Positions 1-5,283 of a stretch of DNA of 7,048 nucleotides are shown piece by piece. Each line of letters starts with the position of its first letter. The first letter of the stretch is position 1. The DNA is from Verrucomicrobiota bacterium. GTDB taxonomy: Bacteria; Verrucomicrobiota; Verrucomicrobiae; Opitutales; CG1-02-43-26. The stretch is from the NCBI GenBank assembly GCA_013289195.1, contig JABDAI010000058.1:1-7048 (forward strand), given 5' to 3'. The notes under the pieces were generated by a model, which saw only the letters and a list, made by a program, of their open reading frames with translations, was not told the DNA's origin and did not search any database. The position numbers and the translations under genes were made by a program.

Positions 1-105
1 GAATACAGTAATGCGGTAATCAAGGGAGATAGTTGGAGTATAGAATTATACAATGTTTCAATCACTGAATTAGGCGCAAGCAATTTTATATCCTATATGG
101 ACTGA
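1..105 (+). CDS. 3' end of an RTX-like secreted protein (partial)
   Basis: Frame 1 is open from the first base to a TGA at 103-105 and gives the last 34 residues of a protein whose start lies outside the window. The tail reads SWSIELYNVSITELGASNFI followed by SYMD. The pattern of a short beta strand, an N-V turn, then L-x-A-S-x-F-I resembles the closing segment of RTX/type I-secreted proteins. The 846-aa protein downstream has the comparable ITLINVDPSTLQASQFIFV at residues 676-694. Only the reading frame is seen directly; the RTX assignment rests on this short similarity. If right, the upstream neighbour was also a type I-secreted repeat protein, and the IS remnants and protease gene now separate it from the related genes after 1746. 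Any short C-terminal beta-strand domain could give a similar tail. Confidence 0.5.
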   Translation, partial: EYSNAVIKGDSWSIELYNVSITELGASNFISYMD

Positions 106-254
106 TTGAGATCCGATGCCGCTATGGGAAACAAAGCGTTATTCCCATCCATCCCCATTTGACAACCTTAATCCCGACATTGAGCAGGTCTTTTTGGAAA
201 AAATCAAAACTTAAACAAGCGCCTACCCAAGCACAGAATCCTTGCGACAGAACC
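106..254 (+). mobile_element. Decayed insertion-sequence end, left copy
   Basis: This stretch ends at 254 in CCTTGCGACAGAACC, the complement of GGTTCTGTCGCAAGG. That sequence resembles the terminal inverted repeats of IS6-family elements such as ISS1 and IS257 (GGTTCTGTTGCAAAG). A 32-codon frame at 116-214 contains LNPDIEQVFLEKIKT, which recalls the (D)LNPIEQVF region near the third catalytic acid of IS630-family transposases. The two clues point to different families, so the family is left open. A diverged copy of the same end lies on the reverse strand at 1209-1320: IEQVFLEKIKT here against IEQFILYEIDT there, and both read SLRQNQ at the tip. No intact transposase is present. The left limit at 106 is taken only from the stop codon of the preceding frame and is approximate. 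Confidence 0.5.
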
Positions 255-255
255 A
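237..255 (-). repeat. Inverted repeat, left arm (IS-type end)
   Basis: The 19 bases are the exact reverse complement of 1208-1226 (TGGTTCTGTCGCAAGGATT). Similarity continues outward from the gene in diverged form: GCCTACCCAAGCACAG here against GGCACCCAGGCAGACA when the right-hand copy is read on the reverse strand. The pair brackets the metalloprotease gene. Confidence 0.85.
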
Positions 256-302
256 AGCTAATCATTTACTTTCATTTTGTAAGTTTTTTAAATATTTTTG
301 AA

Positions 303-332
303 TTGACATTTTAATGATTTTTGAAATAACGT
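303..332 (+). promoter_or_regulatory. Candidate sigma-70 promoter for the metalloprotease gene
   Basis: A perfect TTGACA at 303-308 is followed after 18 bases by TAACGT (327-332), a poor -10 match. It lies about 100 bp upstream of the ATG at 435 and inside the IS-bounded segment, so the gene may carry its own promoter. In DNA this AT-rich a chance TTGACA is quite possible. Confidence 0.3.
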
Positions 333-350
333 CTAGGACGCTTGGGAAAA

Positions 351-392
351 ATTCGCAATTCGCTTTTTCTTATCACGAATTGAAGTTCGAAT
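351..392 (+). promoter_or_regulatory. Bulged inverted repeat in the leader of the metalloprotease gene
   Basis: CAATTCG (356-362) pairs perfectly with CGAATTG (376-382). The outer ATTCG (351-355) pairs with CGAAT (388-392) across a 5-nt bulge on the right side only. The structure lies about 40 bp upstream of the ATG at 435 and downstream of the candidate promoter. It could be an operator or a leader hairpin. No T-tract follows the stem, so it is not an intrinsic terminator. Confidence 0.35.
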
Positions 393-434
393 TTTTAGAA
401 AGTTGAACCACAAAATATAGAAATTACAGTCGTT

Positions 435-1193
435 ATGAAAATTATTAAGTTCTTAAAAATAGCCTCGTTATCTACAATAGCGAGTTTATCGATGTCTGTC
501 GTAACCGCTTCTGAATCAAATTCAAATGATTTTGATTTAATGCAAGTTGCTGAAGCATTTGCATTGGACGATCAGGAGCAACTTATTCTTTTAGAGGCGA
601 TAAATCAATGGGATGATTTTACTGGTAAGTATGATTGCAATGCCTGTAACTACAACCCTAAGTGGCATGAATTCGATAAAGTAGGCAAGCATGGCCTTTG
701 TTGGACAGTAGCAGATACTTTTGGTGCTGTTATGAATGCGATTTTGCTCAGGTGCAATAATTATGGTGGACGAATGGGCGCAGGCGCAAAAATAGAAGCG
801 GCTAAACAATTGCTCATTAAAGCAGGGGTATTGAAGCAAAATGATTTTGACGGCGTTAAGATAAGATTATGTCCGATTAAAGATGTCGACATCATTGGAT
901 TCACCTTCGCTGGTGCCGTCGGTATGGTACCGAAAGAAAAACATATTCTGATTGATGTGGCGCAAAAAGATACAAATGTAGTAAATCTTGCAAGTTTGAT
1001 AGCGCATGAAATGAAGCATGTACAACAATACGAAGATTGGGGTAAAGGAAAATTTAGATGTAAGTATTCAGATGAATTACTGTCATGGCATGGATTCGGC
1101 AGAGACAATGAAGTAGAAAGAGAAGCTTATCAATTCCAGGATAGCGCTGATCAGAAAATAAGAGAGTGTCGACGACATAGATGCGACCTTTAG
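435..1193 (+). CDS. Secreted HExxH putative zinc metalloprotease
   Basis: The 252-aa product is a probable exported zinc-dependent peptidase. Residues 1-25 form a signal peptide: basic start MKIIKFLK, hydrophobic and Ser-rich core, and likely cleavage after VTA-25. The gluzincin-type motif HEMKH lies at 191-195, where the two His would bind zinc and Glu192 act as catalytic base. It is followed by VQQY and, about 35 residues on, NEVEREAYQF (225-234), where a Glu (228 or 230) could be the third ligand. This HExxH(V)xQ...ExEA layout recalls DUF4157-type and related peptidases; I cannot assign a named family. Eight Cys lie in the mature part, including CNAC at 68-71, which suits disulfides outside the cytoplasm. 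The region between the signal and the motif matches nothing I know. The Shine-Dalgarno site is weak, but the signal peptide supports this start. The stop lies 15 bp before an IS-like end, and the gene is bracketed by inverted IS remnants, so it may be acquired cargo. Substrate unknown. Confidence 0.8.
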   Translation: MKIIKFLKIASLSTIASLSMSVVTASESNSNDFDLMQVAEAFALDDQEQLILLEAINQWDDFTGKYDCNACNYNPKWHEFDKVGKHGLCWTVADTFGAVMNAILLRCNNYGGRMGAGAKIEAAKQLLIKAGVLKQNDFDGVKIRLCPIKDVDIIGFTFAGAVGMVPKEKHILIDVAQKDTNVVNLASLIAHEMKHVQQYEDWGKGKFRCKYSDELLSWHGFGRDNEVEREAYQFQDSADQKIRECRRHRCDL

Positions 1194-1207
1194 ATCTACT
1201 ACATATT

Positions 1208-1226
1208 TGGTTCTGTCGCAAGGATT
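1208..1226 (+). repeat. Inverted repeat, right arm (IS-type end)
   Basis: This is the exact 19-bp reverse complement of 237-255. It begins 15 bp after the stop codon of the metalloprotease gene. The two arms bound a segment of about 950 bp. No obvious direct target duplication is seen beside either arm. Confidence 0.85.
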
Positions 1227-1320
1227 TTATGTCTGCCTGGGTGCCTGTGTTAAATTTTGATTCTGATGTATCGATTTCATACAAAATGAATTGTTCAATA
1301 GGTGTTTGGTCCAAAATAGA
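1209..1320 (-). mobile_element. Decayed insertion-sequence end, right copy (inverted)
   Basis: Read on the reverse strand, the frame runs through DQTPIEQFILYEIDT and on to SLRQNQ at the end of the terminal repeat. This parallels the left remnant at 106-254 (NPDIEQVFLEKIKT, SLRQNQ) with about half the residues identical over the core. The two segments are therefore homologous but clearly diverged ends of one element type, in opposite orientation. The rest of the element is missing, replaced at 1320/1321 by the 98-bp element. A longer reverse-strand frame (1054-1314) spans this remnant and runs into the protease gene antisense; only the remnant part looks like former coding sequence. The family is uncertain, as for the left copy. 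Confidence 0.5.
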
Positions 1321-1418
1321 GGTTCTGTCACAAAGTTTTGTAAGTCGTTGATAAACTTCAAAAAATTAGTCGTTTATCAATGGCTTACGACTTTTTTCAC
1401 AGTCCTTGTGGCAGAACC
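1321..1418. mobile_element. 98-bp MITE-like element with IS-type terminal repeats
   Basis: The left end is GGTTCTGTCACAAAG. The right end, read on the reverse strand, is GGTTCTGCCACAAGG, giving 13 of 15 matches. Both resemble the IS6-like end found at 254 and 1209. The interior is almost entirely one long hairpin (1340-1388). There is no coding capacity. No direct target duplication is visible: the flanks are AAAATAGA and AATTTTTG. It joins an IS remnant on its left to a reverse-strand pseudogene on its right, whose frame runs into it. It could be a non-autonomous miniature element or the collapsed remains of a larger one. Confidence 0.55.
1340..1397 (+). terminator. Intrinsic-terminator-like hairpin
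   Basis: GTAAGTCGTTGATAAAC (1340-1356) pairs with GTTTATCAATGGCTTAC (1372-1388). The 17-bp stem has two mismatched positions that are G-U wobbles in RNA and a 15-nt loop. GAC and then six T (1392-1397) follow. It would end plus-strand transcription from the metalloprotease gene or from the upstream IS region before the repeat-protein operon. It lies inside the 98-bp MITE-like element, so the mobile element may supply the terminator. The stem is AT-rich, so its strength is uncertain. Confidence 0.55.
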
Positions 1419-1737
1419 AATTTTTGTTATTTTCTATAAGTTTAGCTTCTATTTCTTGTAAGACCTCCCATGCTGTCTGACCTACATGCCACGATACATA
1501 GCCTAATTCAGTATTATTTTGAAGTGACTCACGCAATAGGCCTGCTTAATATCGGTTTCAATATTTGAAAATAAATTGACATACAAACTAATTAATTTTA
1601 GGTTTTCTTGGTACGGAAGTTTTTGGTTACTTTATAAATGAGACCAATCAAAGCAAAAAAGTTCTTGAACCTTGAAAATTTATGCCTGGAGATTTCAAAA
1701 TCAAAGACAAATAGACTTGAGGCGTAAATTCAAAATT
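1419..1737 (-). pseudogene. Decayed reverse-strand coding remnant, family unknown
   Basis: The reverse strand shows protein-like sequence broken across frames. From 1545 to 1420 one frame is open for 42 codons and includes NTELGYVSWHVGQTAW and EVLQEIEAKLIENN. It has no ATG and an in-frame TAA just upstream. A second frame (about 1629-1540) reads LKLISLYVNLFSNIETDIKQA and joins the first by one frameshift. Further upstream, FCFDWSHL and QVYLSLILKSPGINF lie in two more frames with a stop between them. The amphipathic, ordinary-looking composition argues for a former gene rather than noise. The 3' end runs into the 98-bp element, which may have truncated it. I recognise no family. The stretch also serves as the upstream region of the gene starting at 1746. 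Confidence 0.4.
1576..1604 (+). promoter_or_regulatory. Weak candidate promoter for the repeat-protein operon
   Basis: A perfect TTGACA (1576-1581) is followed after 17 bases by TAGGTT (1599-1604), which matches the -10 consensus at three of six positions. It is about 140 bp upstream of the first gene of the array and downstream of the terminator-like hairpin. A TATAAA at 1633-1638 is an alternative -10 but has no good -35 partner. Confidence 0.2.
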
Positions 1738-1742
1738 TTGAA
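1729..1742. promoter_or_regulatory. Perfect 14-bp palindrome next to the start codon
   Basis: TTCAAAATTTTGAA is a perfect palindrome ending 3 nt before the ATG at 1746 and 9 nt before the ATG at 1752. It could bind a dimeric regulator or fold over the ribosome entry site. The region is AT-rich, so it may be chance. Confidence 0.3.
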
Positions 1743-1745
1743 AAG

Positions 1746-4286
1746 ATGATTATGAAAAACAATGTTAAAACAAATGATGGCCTAAAGCTAATAGTAGGTA
1801 CTGAGCATAATGATACTCTAATAGGAACATCAGGAATTGATATTGTAATCGGTCTTGGCGGGGACGACTGGATAGAGGGTAAGCAAGGAGCGGATACCCT
1901 AGATGGTGGAGCTGGTAAAGATACAGCTTCTTATAGTAGTTCGTCTGTAGGAGTAACTGTTGATTTAACTTCTGGTACTGGTAAAGACGGCGATGCAGAA
2001 GGGGATAAATTGACTAATATTGAAAATATTGTTGGTTCAGACTTTGATGATATTTTGATTGGCTATAATCACGAAATGACAAAGGCTAAAGGTAATGAGT
2101 TTCTGATTAATAATAATACTGAAAATTGTCAAAAGAACCCATCAGTAGCTAGTCTTAAAAGTGGAGGATTTGTGGTTACTTGGGATAGTCATAGCCAAGA
2201 TAGCAAAAAACAAACTAATACAGATGGAGTATTTGGTCAACGATACGATGCTGATGGTCAAAAAGTTGGCAATGAATTTCAAATTAATACTTATGTTGAA
2301 AATTATCAATCCCGTCCATCTATTACAGGTCTTACAGGAGGAGGATTTATAGTTGCTTGGAATAGCAAAGATCAAGATGGTTCAAGTTGGGGAGTATATG
2401 GACAATGTTATAATGAGAACGGTGATAAACTTGGTGCTGAATTTCAGGTTAATACTTATACTGCGGGAACCCAATGGGAGTCATCAGTAGCAAGCTTGCA
2501 AGATGGGGGATTTATTGTCATTTGGGATAGTAATCAGCGAGATGGTTCAGATTTGGGAGTATATGGACAGCGTTATGATGAAAATGGTCGTAAAGTGAGT
2601 TCTGAATTTCAAGTGAATACGTATACTAAGGGCAAACAATATAGCGGATCAGTAGCAGGCCTTGCAGGAGGAGGATTTATTGTTACTTGGCATAGCTGCT
2701 ATAGACAACATAGTTCAGCTTTTGATGTGTATGGACAGCATTATGATAAGAATGGTAATAGAGTTGGTTCTGAGTTTCTAGTTAACACTTATACAAAGGA
2801 TAATCAATCGCACCCATCCGTAACTGGGCTTGAAGATGGAGGGTTTATTGTCATTTGGAATAGTGATCAGCGACGTGTTTCAGGTTCAGATGAGACAGTA
2901 TATGGACAGCGTTACGATGCAAATAGTCGTAAAGTGGGTTCTGAATTTCAAGTTAATACATACACTAAGGGTAGTAAGGATTATGCAGAATACGCATCAG
3001 TAGCAGGCCTAGCAGGAGGAGGGTTTATAGTTACTTGGCAGAGCTATGGACAAGATGGTTCAGGTTATGGAATATATGGACAACGCTATGATACTCATGG
3101 TGCCAAAATTGATGAAGAATTTAGAATTAATACACACACTCAGGATCATCAGAAGTATCCATCAGTATCTAGTCTGCCAAATGCACAATTTGTAGTAACT
3201 TGGGAAAGTAAAGGACAAGATAACGATTACGATAGAGAAGGAAGCGGCTCAGATTGCGGTGGAATCTATGGCCAATTATACGAAACAAATCGCAACAGCT
3301 TAATAGGTGGAAATGGAAATGATATTTTAGAGGGTAAAGGTGGAGCTGATATTTTAGATGGAGGGGAGGGGATAGATACTGTTTTATATAATAATTCTCC
3401 AGCGGGCATAGTAGTAAATTTGGCTTCTGGTACAGGGCAAGGAGGAGATGCAGAAAGAGATATTCTTAAAAATGTAGAAAAGGTAGTAGGCACTAAATAT
3501 AATGATATTATTACAGGTGATGATAATGCAAATATATTAGAAGGTAGAGGAGGAGATGATATATTGACTGGAGGGCAAGGTTCGGATGTTTTTGTAGTGA
3601 GTCAAGAGGCGGGAAATGTAATCATTAAAGATTTTGAAATAGCCAAAGATAAAATAGATATAAGCTTTTGTGGCACCATTAAATCATTTAAGGAATTGTT
3701 GAATAAAGTTGGTTATAAAATTAGTGATCAAGGTGGTAATACTGAAATTACTTTAGATTTTCATCATAAAATAACTCTTATTAATGTTGACCCTAGTACT
3801 TTGCAAGCATCACAGTTTATTTTTGTTAAAGAACCGAAACCTGAGCTGGAAGCAGTAAGTGAATTTAAGAAAGTTGCAGTACATATTGCTAAAGTAGGTC
3901 AAGCAGATAAAATTATTATAGAAAGAGATACTCGTGCTGATCAGCATAGTGCAGTAGCAACAGACCTAGAGCAATGCAAAAATGTCATTCTCAATTTTAA
4001 TCCACTTGAAGGAGATACGATAGATTTAAGCTATTATGGTAAATTTAACGTAGATCAAGTTTCCTTTACAACATTTACCAGTGTAACAACCTCTACAAAT
4101 CAAATTCCAGTATCAGGAATTAAGATTAGTGGAGAAGAGGATTATGTTGCTTGTGTGTATGGTTTCGATGCAGATAAGTTTTTTGCCCCCGATTACGTTG
4201 ATCCAGACACCGGGGCTCCAAATATGCTAAACCCACATGATGTTATTACACTTTTACAAGCACAGAATTTTCATGGAGAATTATGA
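1746..4286 (+). CDS. RTX repeat protein with seven internal repeats and extra C-terminal module
   Basis: This is an 846-aa, probably type I-secreted, calcium-binding surface or extracellular protein. No N-terminal signal peptide is seen, as usual for such substrates. RTX block I spans residues 17-107 (GGDDWIEGKQGAD, GGAGKDT). Seven ~57-residue repeats follow at 116-516, each about GSEFQVNTYT...GGGFIVTW...GVYGQRYDENG. RTX block II is at 517-613 (GGNGNDILEGKGGAD, GGDDILTGGQGSD). Residues 614-694 match an RTX-type terminal region (VIIKDFEIAKDKIDIS, ITLINVDPSTLQASQFIF). Unusually the protein does not end there: residues 708-846 form a second terminal module shared with the three downstream proteins. 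ATG 1752 is a plausible alternative start, since AAAAG at 1741-1745 is better spaced from it; neither has a strong Shine-Dalgarno site. The next gene starts 21 bp after the stop. Adhesin, enzyme carrier or matrix protein are all possible; no catalytic domain is visible. Confidence 0.8.
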   Translation: MIMKNNVKTNDGLKLIVGTEHNDTLIGTSGIDIVIGLGGDDWIEGKQGADTLDGGAGKDTASYSSSSVGVTVDLTSGTGKDGDAEGDKLTNIENIVGSDFDDILIGYNHEMTKAKGNEFLINNNTENCQKNPSVASLKSGGFVVTWDSHSQDSKKQTNTDGVFGQRYDADGQKVGNEFQINTYVENYQSRPSITGLTGGGFIVAWNSKDQDGSSWGVYGQCYNENGDKLGAEFQVNTYTAGTQWESSVASLQDGGFIVIWDSNQRDGSDLGVYGQRYDENGRKVSSEFQVNTYTKGKQYSGSVAGLAGGGFIVTWHSCYRQHSSAFDVYGQHYDKNGNRVGSEFLVNTYTKDNQSHPSVTGLEDGGFIVIWNSDQRRVSGSDETVYGQRYDANSRKVGSEFQVNTYTKGSKDYAEYASVAGLAGGGFIVTWQSYGQDGSGYGIYGQRYDTHGAKIDEEFRINTHTQDHQKYPSVSSLPNAQFVVTWESKGQDNDYDREGSGSDCGGIYGQLYETNRNSLIGGNGNDILEGKGGADILDGGEGIDTVLYNNSPAGIVVNLASGTGQGGDAERDILKNVEKVVGTKYNDIITGDDNANILEGRGGDDILTGGQGSDVFVVSQEAGNVIIKDFEIAKDKIDISFCGTIKSFKELLNKVGYKISDQGGNTEITLDFHHKITLINVDPSTLQASQFIFVKEPKPELEAVSEFKKVAVHIAKVGQADKIIIERDTRADQHSAVATDLEQCKNVILNFNPLEGDTIDLSYYGKFNVDQVSFTTFTSVTTSTNQIPVSGIKISGEEDYVACVYGFDADKFFAPDYVDPDTGAPNMLNPHDVITLLQAQNFHGEL
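1794..2066 (+). repeat. RTX calcium-binding block I (residues 17-107)
   Basis: Degenerate GGxGxDxUx nonapeptides surround a spacer reading VGVTVDLTSGTGKDGDAEGD and then LTNIENIVGSDFDDILIG. The same order (nonapeptides, VNLASGTGQGGDAERD spacer, NVEKVVGTKYNDIITG) recurs at 3294-3584. The two blocks look like a duplication now split by the seven-repeat region. Confidence 0.75.
2091..3293 (+). repeat. Seven tandem ~57-residue repeats
   Basis: The units begin near residues 116, 175, 230, 285, 341, 398 and 456. Each has an EFxVNTYT start, a variable polar stretch, PSVxGLxGGGFIVTW in the middle, an SxxQDGS turn, and YGQRYDxNGxKVG at the end. Length varies mainly in the turn before YGQ. Units 2, 3 and 6 are the most regular; unit 7 is the most diverged (SLPNAQFVVTWESKG and an enlarged loop). 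Repeats of this kind are common in proteobacterial RTX and calcium-binding proteins and probably fold as beta blades. Confidence 0.8.
3294..3584 (+). repeat. RTX calcium-binding block II (residues 517-613)
   Basis: The nonapeptides GGNGNDILE, GKGGADILD and GGEGIDTVL are followed by the VNLASGTGQGGDAE spacer and a second run, GDDNANILE, GRGGDDILT, GGQGSDVFV. Asp and Gly are at the calcium-binding positions. The block leads directly into the RTX-type terminal region at 3585-3827. Confidence 0.8.
3867..4286 (+). repeat. Shared C-terminal module, copy 1 (on the RTX protein)
   Basis: Residues 708-846. The module runs HIAKVGQADKIIIE, then DLEQCKNVILNFNPLEGDT, IDLSYYGKFNVDQVSF, GEEDYVACVYGFDADKFFAP, and ends LLQAQNFHGEL. 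It follows an apparently complete RTX-type terminus and is homologous to the C-termini of the next three proteins. Two Cys (744, 803) are 59 residues apart, as in the other complete copies. Confidence 0.85.
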
Positions 4287-4377
4287 ACAAATTAAAAAAA
4301 AGACAATATGGAAAGCATTAATAAAGATGAGCTGGACGATATTATTGATATTTGGAATGAAAATGGTCAAGCTGTAG
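4273..4377 (+). other. Out-of-frame ORF overlapping the first junction
   Basis: An ATG inside the HGEL codons of the 846-aa gene opens a 34-codon frame (MENYEQIKKKTIWKAL...) that runs over its stop and well into the next gene. The matching frames at the next two junctions are only 15 codons. The ATGGAGAATTA start is identical at all three. This may be chance produced by the conserved junction or a device for translational coupling. Confidence 0.15.
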
Positions 4378-5249
4378 CACGCACTTGGTTGAGTACAGGT
4401 ACCGGTTTTATTCGGGGGCTAAAGTCAGATATGGGATATTGGGCTGACAGTCAATATTTAGCAATAGATGCTAATAAAGATGGGTTTGAAGATATTATTG
4501 ATATTTGGAATGAAAATGGTAGAGCTGTAGCACGCACTTGGTTGAGTACAGGTGGTACAGGTGCCGGTTTTATTCGTGGGCTAAAGTCAGATTTGGGACA
4601 TTGGGCTGATAGTAAATATTTAGCGATAGATGCTAATAAAGATGGGCTTGAAGATATTATTGATATTTGGAAAGAAGATGGTGAAGTTATAGCACTAACT
4701 TGGTTGAATACAGGTGGTACAGGTGCCGGTTTTATTCGGGGGCCAAGGTTAGATATGGGATATTGGGCTGATAGTAAATATTTAGTGCTTAATGCCGATG
4801 GTAAAAGTATACAGAAAATATTAGAAAATAATAAGAAAGGTTTTCATATTGCTAAGGCAGGCCAAAACGATACCATTGTTATAGAAAAAAATGCGCACAT
4901 TGATCCAGAATGTAAAAAAGCAACAGAACTAGAACAATGCAAGAATATCGTTCTTGATTTTAATCCACTTGAAGGAGATACGATAGATTTAAGCTATTAT
5001 GGTAAATTTACAGTAGACCAAGTTTCATTTAAAACATTTACAAGTGCAAGAACATCTACAAATGAAATGCCAGTATCTGGAGTGAAAATTAGTGGAGAAG
5101 AGGATTATGTTGCTTGTGTTTACGGTTTTGATGCAGATAAGTTTTTTGCTCCTGATTATGTTGATCCAAATACCGGAGCCCCAAACACGCTAAATCCGCA
5201 CGATGTTATTACACTTTTACAAGCACAGAATTTTCATGGAGAATTATAA
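4308..5249 (+). CDS. FG-GAP/VCBS-like repeat protein with shared C-terminal module, paralogue A
   Basis: This 313-aa protein has three ~53-residue FG-GAP/VCBS-like repeats (about 5-50, 54-105 and 108-161), each of the form DANKDGLEDIIDIWxENG...TWLSTGxGFIRG...WADSKYLAI. The DxNxDGxxD loops are typical calcium sites of such beta-propeller or blade repeats. A linker (KSIQKILENNKKG) leads to the shared C-terminal module (176-313). No signal peptide is present, and the protein starts in the middle of a repeat: MESINKDELDDIIDIW aligns with the internal IDANKDGLEDIIDIW. The first repeat therefore lacks its leading strand and a calcium-ligand Asp. The gene lies 21 bp after the RTX gene stop and 20 bp before the next paralogue, so it is probably cotranscribed. 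No clear Shine-Dalgarno site precedes it; the leader is only A-rich. Its linker is seven residues shorter than in paralogues B and C. A secreted or surface role is inferred from the repeats and the tag; function is unknown. Confidence 0.75.
   Translation: MESINKDELDDIIDIWNENGQAVARTWLSTGTGFIRGLKSDMGYWADSQYLAIDANKDGFEDIIDIWNENGRAVARTWLSTGGTGAGFIRGLKSDLGHWADSKYLAIDANKDGLEDIIDIWKEDGEVIALTWLNTGGTGAGFIRGPRLDMGYWADSKYLVLNADGKSIQKILENNKKGFHIAKAGQNDTIVIEKNAHIDPECKKATELEQCKNIVLDFNPLEGDTIDLSYYGKFTVDQVSFKTFTSARTSTNEMPVSGVKISGEEDYVACVYGFDADKFFAPDYVDPNTGAPNTLNPHDVITLLQAQNFHGEL
4833..5249 (+). repeat. Shared C-terminal module, copy 2 (paralogue A)
   Basis: Residues 176-313. It is closest to copy 1 in its second half: both have IDLSYYGKF and the APDYVDPxTGAPN loop that copy 3 lacks. 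Its head reads DTIVIEKNAHIDPECKKATE, which is closer to copy 4. Cys 211 and 270 are 59 residues apart. Confidence 0.85.
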
Positions 5250-5283
5250 ACAATTAAGACAAAAAGAATATGGAAAACATTAA
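5236..5283 (+). other. 15-codon ORF bridging paralogues A and B
   Basis: The frame starts at an ATG inside the last codons of paralogue A, crosses its stop, and ends at a TAA just after the start of paralogue B, giving MENYKQLRQKEYGKH. A near-identical frame bridges the next junction. It has no clear Shine-Dalgarno site, and its conservation may simply reflect the recent duplication. Confidence 0.2.

Noticed and set aside
116..214. A 32-codon ORF as a functional small gene
   Set aside because: It matches the reverse-strand IS remnant at 1209-1320 and ends close to the terminal repeat, so it is better explained as transposase debris.
591..839. 82-codon reverse-strand ORF
   Set aside because: It lies antisense to the metalloprotease gene, whose signal peptide and HExxH motif support the plus-strand frame; its own sequence has no recognisable features.
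761..1108. 115-codon reverse-strand ORF
   Set aside because: Antisense to the conserved HExxH region; Ser/Cys/Pro-rich composition typical of a shadow frame.
1054..1314. 86-codon reverse-strand ORF as an intact gene
   Set aside because: Only the part at 1209-1314 has a counterpart (the left IS remnant); the remainder is antisense to the protease gene. It was kept as an IS remnant, not as a gene.
2142..2375. 77-codon reverse-strand ORF and the 63-codon plus-strand ORF at 2161-2352
   Set aside because: Both are shadows of the in-frame repeat region of the 846-aa protein.
2091..3293. CRISPR-like periodic repeats
   Set aside because: The ~170-bp period keeps one reading frame, units are diverged along their whole length, and there are no short identical repeats with unique spacers.
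3266..3493. 75-codon reverse-strand ORF
   Set aside because: Pro/Ser-rich antisense product of Gly-rich RTX codons.
4284..4310. Stop-codon readthrough joining the 846-aa and 313-aa proteins
   Set aside because: The two frames are in register across the 21-nt gap, but TGA is followed by an in-frame TAA at 4293-4295, and the later junctions (20 nt) are out of register.
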